Shown piece by piece: positions 1 through 4,973 of a stretch of 9,677 bases of DNA; the first letter of the stretch is position 1, and each line of letters opens with the position of its first letter. The stretch is from Dehalococcoidia bacterium (GTDB taxonomy: Bacteria > Chloroflexota > Dehalococcoidia > GIF9 > AB-539-J10). The stretch lies in contig JAUVYX010000016.1 in assembly GCA_030602865.1 (NCBI GenBank), positions 1-9,677 of the forward strand, given 5' to 3'. The notes under the pieces were generated by a model. It searched no databases and had not been told where the DNA came from. It saw only the letters and a program-made list of their open reading frames with translations. The translations under genes and the position numbers were made by a program.

Positions 1-2718
1 AAACCGCTGCTGCTGCTTTTTGATGGTAATGCCCTGGTGCATCGTGCATATCATGCTATACCTCCACTAACTGTTTCAAAAACCGGAGAGCTTGTTAATG
101 CAGTGTATGGATTTACCAGTATATTACTTAAAGTCCTTGCCGAATTACAGCCAGACTATTGGGCTGTTGCCTTTGACTATACAGTTCCTAAATTTCGGCA
201 TAAAATGTTTGAAGTCTATAATGCGCAGCGAATAAAGACACCAGAGGAACTTATAAAACAAATCATACGAGTGCATCATCTGGTGGAGGTTTTAAATATT
301 CCTGTTTTCGAAGTTGATGGTTATGAGGCTGATGATATTTTGGGAACATTAAGTGGGAAGGCTGTAGAGATGGGGGTTGACAGCGTTATCGCTACAGGGG
401 ATAACGATATGCTGCAATTGCTGTCGCCAGATATCAAGGCTTTTATGCCCAGGCGTAGCTTTAACGATAGCTTTCTTTATGACATAGAGGCCGTGCAGGC
501 AAAGTATGGGGTGAGTCCTGGGCAGATAGTGGACTATAAAGCCATGGTTGGTGACGCTTCGGATAATATCGCTGGCGTTCCTGGCATTGGAAGTAAAACA
601 GCGGCTAAACTGATTAAGAGTTATGGTAGCCTGGAAGAAATTTATGCTCATATCAATGAGATAGCGCCAAGTAAGTTACAAACAGCGTTGCGCCAAAATA
701 AAGCGCAGGCTTTTCAAAGCAAAGAGTTGGTTACTATAATCAAGGAAGTCCCTGTTGAATTGAATCTTGAAGATTGCCTGGTTAAAAACTTTGATAGGGA
801 AAAGGTGGTAGAACTTTTCCAAGAACTCGAGTTTAGCAAGTTACTTCCAAGATTGCCACGAATGGCGGATGCCAGGACTTTAACAGGTAAGGTCGGAGAC
901 GTTTCGAAAACCTCCTGCACTATTGTAGATTCAGAGGCGGTTTTGGGCAGGCTCATAGGTGGATTTAAAGGAGTAGCTGAAATAGTTATTTTGGGGCTCT
1001 TTTCTCGCGTAGCGGAGAGAAAAGGTAATAATACTACAGCCGCTTCTCTTGCTGGGATTGTAATGTCCCCGTCTAAGGGTAGCTCGTTCTATCTCCCTCT
1101 TGATCAATATAAATTGAACCGGTCTGCCCAGATTCCTCTTACTGAGCTGGTACAGCTCAAGCCGATTTTAGAGGATGCCGGTATAGTTAAAATAACTTAT
1201 GATGGTAAACGTGCATTGACTGCACTTTATAACTGTGGAATTAGCCTGCAATACTTGCATTTTGATTTGAAGATAGCGGCTTATCTGCTGGGAGAGAAGA
1301 ACTTGACTCTCGCCTCGCTCGCTTTCAATAAGCTGGGTGTGGAGATAATTTCTCTTGAGGAATTGCTGGGTACAAGAAATAGGCGTGCATCAGCAGCAAG
1401 GTTAGATACAGAACAAATTGCGGACTGTGCTTGTGCCAGTCTGGAAGCTATGTGGATGTTGCAGAAAGTTCTTAAGCAAGACCTCTGCCAGCAAGGATTA
1501 TGGCAACTATTCAGCGAACTGGAGATGCCCTTAGTGCCTGTGATGGCAGCAATGGAAAGAGATGGCATTGCTCTTGATACTCGATTGCTGAATGACATGT
1601 CTCTGGAATTAGGCGAAGAAATGCTGAAATTGGAACTGGAAATCTACAATAGCGTGGGCCATCAATTTAATATCAATTCCCCCAAGCAATTGGGTAAACT
1701 GTTGTTTGAAGAACTGAAACTGCCTTCGGTTCGTAAAAAGAAGAATGGCCATTCTACGGAGGCCGCAGTCTTGGAGGGATTGTTAGGCACCCATCCTATA
1801 ATTGAGTATATATTGAAGTATCGTCAACTCTCCAAACTCAAGACAACTTATGTTGATGCTCTACCAGCGTTGGTAGACCAGGCAACTGGGCGGGTACACA
1901 CCATTTTTAACCAGACTGGCACTACTACTGGGAGACTATCCTCCAGCGAACCTAATCTACAAAACATCCCGGTGAGAAGCACATTAGGAAGCAAGGTAAG
2001 GCAAGCCTTTATCGCTCCCGGAGGGTCTTATCTCTTAAGCGCAGACTATTCGCAGATCGACCTCAGGGCGCTGGCTCATCTTTCTCAGGATAAGGCTCTT
2101 ATTTCTAGTTTTAGACGCAATGATGATATTCATCGTATAACCGCCTCATCAATATTTGGTGTTTCGATAGACGAAGTGACTCCAGAGATGAGGCGCAATG
2201 CCAAAGCAGTTAATTTCGGTGTCATTTATGGTATGAGTGATTATGGACTAGTTCAAGCTACAGGAATAAGCAGGGAGGAAGCAGCCCAGTTTATCACTAT
2301 CTATTTCGAGAGGTATCCTGGTGTGAGAAAATATATGGAAACGACCAAGGAGCAGGCGAGGAAATTAGGTTATGTGCAGACGATAATGGGCAGGCGAAGA
2401 TTTATCCCAGAGATAAACTCGACGAATCGCATAATCAGGGCGGCAGCGGAACGGATGGCCATCAATGCTCCTGTGCAGGGAACTTCTGCCGATATAATTA
2501 AAGTTGCCATGCTTAATATATATAGGGAAATGAAGAAACGTGAATTGAAGAGCAAGATGCTTTTACAGATTCACGATGAACTGCTGTTTGAAGTCCCTGA
2601 GGGAGAGATAGAAGAGATGAAGTCATTGACAAAACAACTCATGACAGATGCTATTAAACTTTCTGTGCCCTTAGAGATAAACATCAAGCTGGGTAGAAAC
2701 TGGGGCGAAATGGCCTAA
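1..2718 (+). CDS. polA: DNA polymerase I, N-terminus cut by the window edge
   Basis: Family A DNA polymerase for gap filling, Okazaki-fragment maturation and repair in the cytoplasm. The reading frame is open from base 1 and 905 residues are visible. The first ones (KPLLLLFDGNALVHRAY) match the beginning of PolA, so only a few codons and the start are missing; the GTG at 37 is internal. Residues about 1-285 form the 5'-nuclease with EADD, TGDND and GDASDN metal-binding motifs and a helix-hairpin-helix (GVPGIG). Residues about 300-510 are a proofreading-type fold that has lost its catalytic acids. Residues about 520-905 are the polymerase: motif A with Asp682, O-helix RRNAKAVNFGVIYG with Phe739, motif C with His858-Asp859. 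Spacing from Asp682 to Asp859 (177) equals E. coli Asp705 to Asp882. Oddities: Asp687 replaces the usual steric-gate Glu, and Asn74 and Asn135 replace common lysines in the nuclease domain. Identity is secure. Confidence 0.97.
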   Translation, partial: KPLLLLFDGNALVHRAYHAIPPLTVSKTGELVNAVYGFTSILLKVLAELQPDYWAVAFDYTVPKFRHKMFEVYNAQRIKTPEELIKQIIRVHHLVEVLNIPVFEVDGYEADDILGTLSGKAVEMGVDSVIATGDNDMLQLLSPDIKAFMPRRSFNDSFLYDIEAVQAKYGVSPGQIVDYKAMVGDASDNIAGVPGIGSKTAAKLIKSYGSLEEIYAHINEIAPSKLQTALRQNKAQAFQSKELVTIIKEVPVELNLEDCLVKNFDREKVVELFQELEFSKLLPRLPRMADARTLTGKVGDVSKTSCTIVDSEAVLGRLIGGFKGVAEIVILGLFSRVAERKGNNTTAASLAGIVMSPSKGSSFYLPLDQYKLNRSAQIPLTELVQLKPILEDAGIVKITYDGKRALTALYNCGISLQYLHFDLKIAAYLLGEKNLTLASLAFNKLGVEIISLEELLGTRNRRASAARLDTEQIADCACASLEAMWMLQKVLKQDLCQQGLWQLFSELEMPLVPVMAAMERDGIALDTRLLNDMSLELGEEMLKLELEIYNSVGHQFNINSPKQLGKLLFEELKLPSVRKKKNGHSTEAAVLEGLLGTHPIIEYILKYRQLSKLKTTYVDALPALVDQATGRVHTIFNQTGTTTGRLSSSEPNLQNIPVRSTLGSKVRQAFIAPGGSYLLSADYSQIDLRALAHLSQDKALISSFRRNDDIHRITASSIFGVSIDEVTPEMRRNAKAVNFGVIYGMSDYGLVQATGISREEAAQFITIYFERYPGVRKYMETTKEQARKLGYVQTIMGRRRFIPEINSTNRIIRAAAERMAINAPVQGTSADIIKVAMLNIYREMKKRELKSKMLLQIHDELLFEVPEGEIEEMKSLTKQLMTDAIKLSVPLEINIKLGRNWGEMA

Positions 2719-2723
2719 GAGGG
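2719..2723. other. Convergent junction between polA and the redox operon
   Basis: The TAA of polA (2716-2718) and the TAA of nfnB (reverse strand, 2726-2724) are separated by five bases. I see no GC-rich hairpin with a T-run between or immediately beyond the two stops. Any terminator would therefore have to lie within the opposing coding sequence, or the 3' ends of the transcripts overlap. Confidence 0.85.
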
Positions 2724-4130
2724 TTATTTTTGAAAAAAAGCAGCGATATCGTTTGCAGACCGTTTTCCGGCTCCCATGGCGCTAATAACTGTAGCTGCAC
2801 CTGTAGCCATGTCACCTCCACACCACACTCTATCTTTACTTGTTCTTCCGGTTAGCTCGTCGGTTTTTATGGTACCCCATCTGGTAAGTTCAAGCCCCTT
2901 AGTCGATGAGGGGATAATTGGATTTGGCTTATTTCCCAGAGCTATGATTACAACGTCGACGTCAATTGAGAACTCGGTGCCTGGCTTTGCGATTGGTCGC
3001 CTTCGACCACTATCATCTGGTTCTCCAAGTTCCATTTCAATGCATTCCATTTCCCTTACTTTACCCTGCTCATCACCAAAGAACCTTGTAGGATTTGTTA
3101 AATATTTGAAGATAATCCCTTCCTCTTCTGCATTTTCGCTTTCCTCTGCCCTGGCTGGCATTTCTAACTTAGAGCGGCGATATATGATATAGACCTCTTC
3201 AGTTCCCAGTCTTAATGCACATCGGGAAGCGTCCATGGCTACATTTCCACCTCCGATGACAGCTACCTTTCTTCCTATTGTTATCGGGGTGTCATATTCA
3301 GGAAAGAGGTAAGCCTTCATCAGGTTTGTCCTGGTAAGAAATTCATTGGCGGAATAAATGTTACTGAGGTTTTCGCCGGGTATGTTTAAGAACATTGGTG
3401 CCCCTGCGCCTGGGGCTAGAAACACAGCGTCATAGCTATTATCTAATAGTTCATCCACAGTGGCGATTTTGCCTATTACCTGGTCAAATTTTATTTCTAC
3501 GCCTAGGGACTTTACATAATTAACTTCATTCTGGACAATGCTTTTAGGCAACCTGAACTCGGGAATTCCATACATAAGTACCCCTCCAGCAGTATGAAGT
3601 GCCTCGAAAATGGTAACTTTAAAACCTCGCTTGGCCAGGTCAGCAGCACAAGCTAATCCTGCTGGTCCGGAACCAACAATAGCTACCCTTTTCCCCTTAG
3701 ATTGCACACGAGTTTTTTGTTTTTCAATAACTTCATGATGGGCTCGTTCCCAATCAGCAACATATCGCTCCAAACGTCCAATGGCGATAGGCGCCTCTTT
3801 CTTGGCTAAAATACACTTTAGTTCACATTGTGTTTCCTGCGGGCATACTCTTCCGCAAATTCCAGGAAGGCTATTCTTCCTCTTCATTATTCTAACAGCT
3901 TCTGGCATGTCGCCATCTTGTAGCGCTTTTATGAACTCAGGTATATCTATATCGACAGGACAACCTGCTTTGCACAGGGGTTTCTTGCATTGTATGCATC
4001 GCTTAGCTTCCTCCAATGCCTGTTCTTCAGTATATCCCAGGGCTACTTCATGGAAATTTCTCTTCCTTCCCTCTGCCTCTTGTTTAAGCATAGGCACTCG
4101 GTTTAAATTTATCTTCCTCTTTTCAGCCAT
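2724..4130 (-). CDS. nfnB: NfnB/SudA-type (GltA-like) NADPH-dependent flavoprotein with two [4Fe-4S] clusters
   Basis: A 468-residue GltD-family flavoprotein, full length for NfnB/SudA or the so-called homotetrameric NADPH glutamate synthase GltA. The N-terminal ferredoxin-like domain has Cys45, 48, 53 and 57 and Cys92, 96, 102 and 106. An FAD Rossmann motif (GSGPAG) lies at about 153-158. An NADP-type Rossmann motif (IGGGNVAMD) lies at 292-300 with a following arginine pair (YRR, 317-319) that suits the NADPH 2'-phosphate. A C-terminal FAD-contact motif (GGDMATGA) lies at 438-445. There is no glutaminase or large synthase subunit nearby. The gene directly upstream encodes the NfnA partner, so I favour the large subunit of the bifurcating NADH/ferredoxin:NADP+ oxidoreductase over glutamate synthase. 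The ATG at 4130 fits family N-termini and no start codon lies just upstream in frame, though the AGGAG is unusually close. It is the last gene of the operon; its stop is 5 nt from the polA stop. Confidence 0.9.
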   Translation of the reverse strand: MAEKRKINLNRVPMLKQEAEGRKRNFHEVALGYTEEQALEEAKRCIQCKKPLCKAGCPVDIDIPEFIKALQDGDMPEAVRIMKRKNSLPGICGRVCPQETQCELKCILAKKEAPIAIGRLERYVADWERAHHEVIEKQKTRVQSKGKRVAIVGSGPAGLACAADLAKRGFKVTIFEALHTAGGVLMYGIPEFRLPKSIVQNEVNYVKSLGVEIKFDQVIGKIATVDELLDNSYDAVFLAPGAGAPMFLNIPGENLSNIYSANEFLTRTNLMKAYLFPEYDTPITIGRKVAVIGGGNVAMDASRCALRLGTEEVYIIYRRSKLEMPARAEESENAEEEGIIFKYLTNPTRFFGDEQGKVREMECIEMELGEPDDSGRRRPIAKPGTEFSIDVDVVIIALGNKPNPIIPSSTKGLELTRWGTIKTDELTGRTSKDRVWCGGDMATGAATVISAMGAGKRSANDIAAFFQK

Positions 4131-4132
4131 AG

Positions 4133-4137
4133 CTCCT
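4133..4137 (-). promoter_or_regulatory. Ribosome binding site of nfnB, very short spacing
   Basis: On the minus strand the bases before the ATG read TTAGGAGCT-ATG, so a perfect AGGAG stands only two bases from the start codon, closer than the usual 5-9. It lies in the 27-nt gap after the nfnA stop. No alternative start codon lies just upstream in frame, and the protein's N-terminus matches the family. The ATG is therefore kept, with possibly reduced initiation or coupling to nfnA translation. Confidence 0.55.
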
Positions 4138-4157
4138 AACCTTCTCGATATTTCTGC

Positions 4158-4973
4158 TTACCAAAGTTCTAATGATTCCTTTTCCGCATAAAGATAGCTG
4201 TGCTGACGATTCATAAGCAAATCCCAATCAACTTCATGCCCATCGAAATTCGGTCCATCCACGCAGGCGAATTTCGTCTCCCCTTTTATAGAAACACGGC
4301 AGGCCCCGCACATACCTGTCCCATCAACCATTATTGGGTTAAGACTCACTATAGTCTTGACGCCGAAGGGTTTTGTCACTTCAGAACAAAGCATCATCAT
4401 AAAAGTGCAACCATGAGCAAATACCCTGTCTAGTTTATTACCCCCTTCTAGCATCTCCTTTAGTTGATCGGGGGCCCATCCTTTATATCCATAAGAGCCA
4501 TCACCTGTGGTTACTATCACTCGGTCGCTAAATTGTTCCAATCTATTTTGCCAATAAAGGAGACTTTTATGCCTTGCCTCAATTATAGAAATGACCTCGT
4601 TCCCCTTTTCCTTCAACGCTCGAATTTCCGGCAATATAGCGCCAATCCCATAGCATCCTCCTGCACAAACCACTCTACCAAACTTTTTAATTTCCGTAGG
4701 CAACCCTAAAGGACCAACAAAGTTGACCAACGAATCACCAGCTTGAAGTTGGGCTAGCTTATGGGTCGTCTTGCCTACTTCAAGGAAAATGATTGTGATT
4801 GTGCCTTCATCTCTATCCCAATTTGCAATGGTTAGCGGAATGCGTTCCCCTTGTTCGTCACTCCTAATAATGGCAAATTGTCCTGGCTGAACTTTCCTCG
4901 CCACCTCTGGCGCTTCTATTTTTAGAATGTAAAAATTAGAAACTAAGTTTTCTTTGGCTACAATTCTATACAT
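4158..4973 (-). CDS. nfnA: NfnA/SudB-type FAD/[2Fe-2S] NAD-binding subunit
   Basis: A 271-residue protein of the PyrK/SudB/NfnA family (ferredoxin-NADP reductase fold), small subunit of NADH-dependent reduced ferredoxin:NADP+ oxidoreductase. It carries the FAD thought to bifurcate electrons between NAD(H) and ferredoxin. Residues about 1-95 form the FAD-binding barrel with RIPLTIAN at 44-51 and GPLGLPT at 87-93. Residues about 97-200 are the NAD-binding domain (CAGGCYGIG at 103-111). The C-terminal cluster loop has Cys222, Cys225 and Cys237, with Asp217 where PyrK has its first cysteine. That Asp/Cys3 pattern is typical of NfnA, and separates it from PyrK. The frame extends 13 codons further upstream to an ATG at 5012. 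I chose the ATG at 4973 because GGAG precedes it by 5 nt and the protein then starts at the family position (MYRIVAKE). It overlaps the end of fdhA by 16 nt in another frame and precedes its partner nfnB. Confidence 0.9.
   Translation of the reverse strand: MYRIVAKENLVSNFYILKIEAPEVARKVQPGQFAIIRSDEQGERIPLTIANWDRDEGTITIIFLEVGKTTHKLAQLQAGDSLVNFVGPLGLPTEIKKFGRVVCAGGCYGIGAILPEIRALKEKGNEVISIIEARHKSLLYWQNRLEQFSDRVIVTTGDGSYGYKGWAPDQLKEMLEGGNKLDRVFAHGCTFMMMLCSEVTKPFGVKTIVSLNPIMVDGTGMCGACRVSIKGETKFACVDGPNFDGHEVDWDLLMNRQHSYLYAEKESLELW

Noticed and set aside
37..39. GTG at 37 as the start of polA
   Set aside because: The frame is open to base 1 and the upstream codons encode the conserved LLLLFDGNALV segment containing a metal-binding Asp of the 5'-nuclease. 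The true start lies before the window.
2680..2780. Intrinsic terminator around the T-rich and A-rich tract after polA
   Set aside because: Short T and A runs are present, but no convincing GC-rich stem precedes them on either strand, and the A-run is nfnB coding sequence.
2776..3192. 138-codon plus-strand open frame opposite nfnB, and similar open frames opposite the other genes
   Set aside because: They are antisense to strongly conserved coding sequence, lack recognisable domains and ribosome binding sites, and have low-complexity Ser/Pro-rich products typical of shadow frames.
2724..4130. Annotation as assimilatory glutamate synthase (gltA/gltD)
   Set aside because: There is no glutaminase or FMN synthase large subunit, and the adjacent NfnA with its Asp/Cys3 cluster motif fits the NfnAB pair better.
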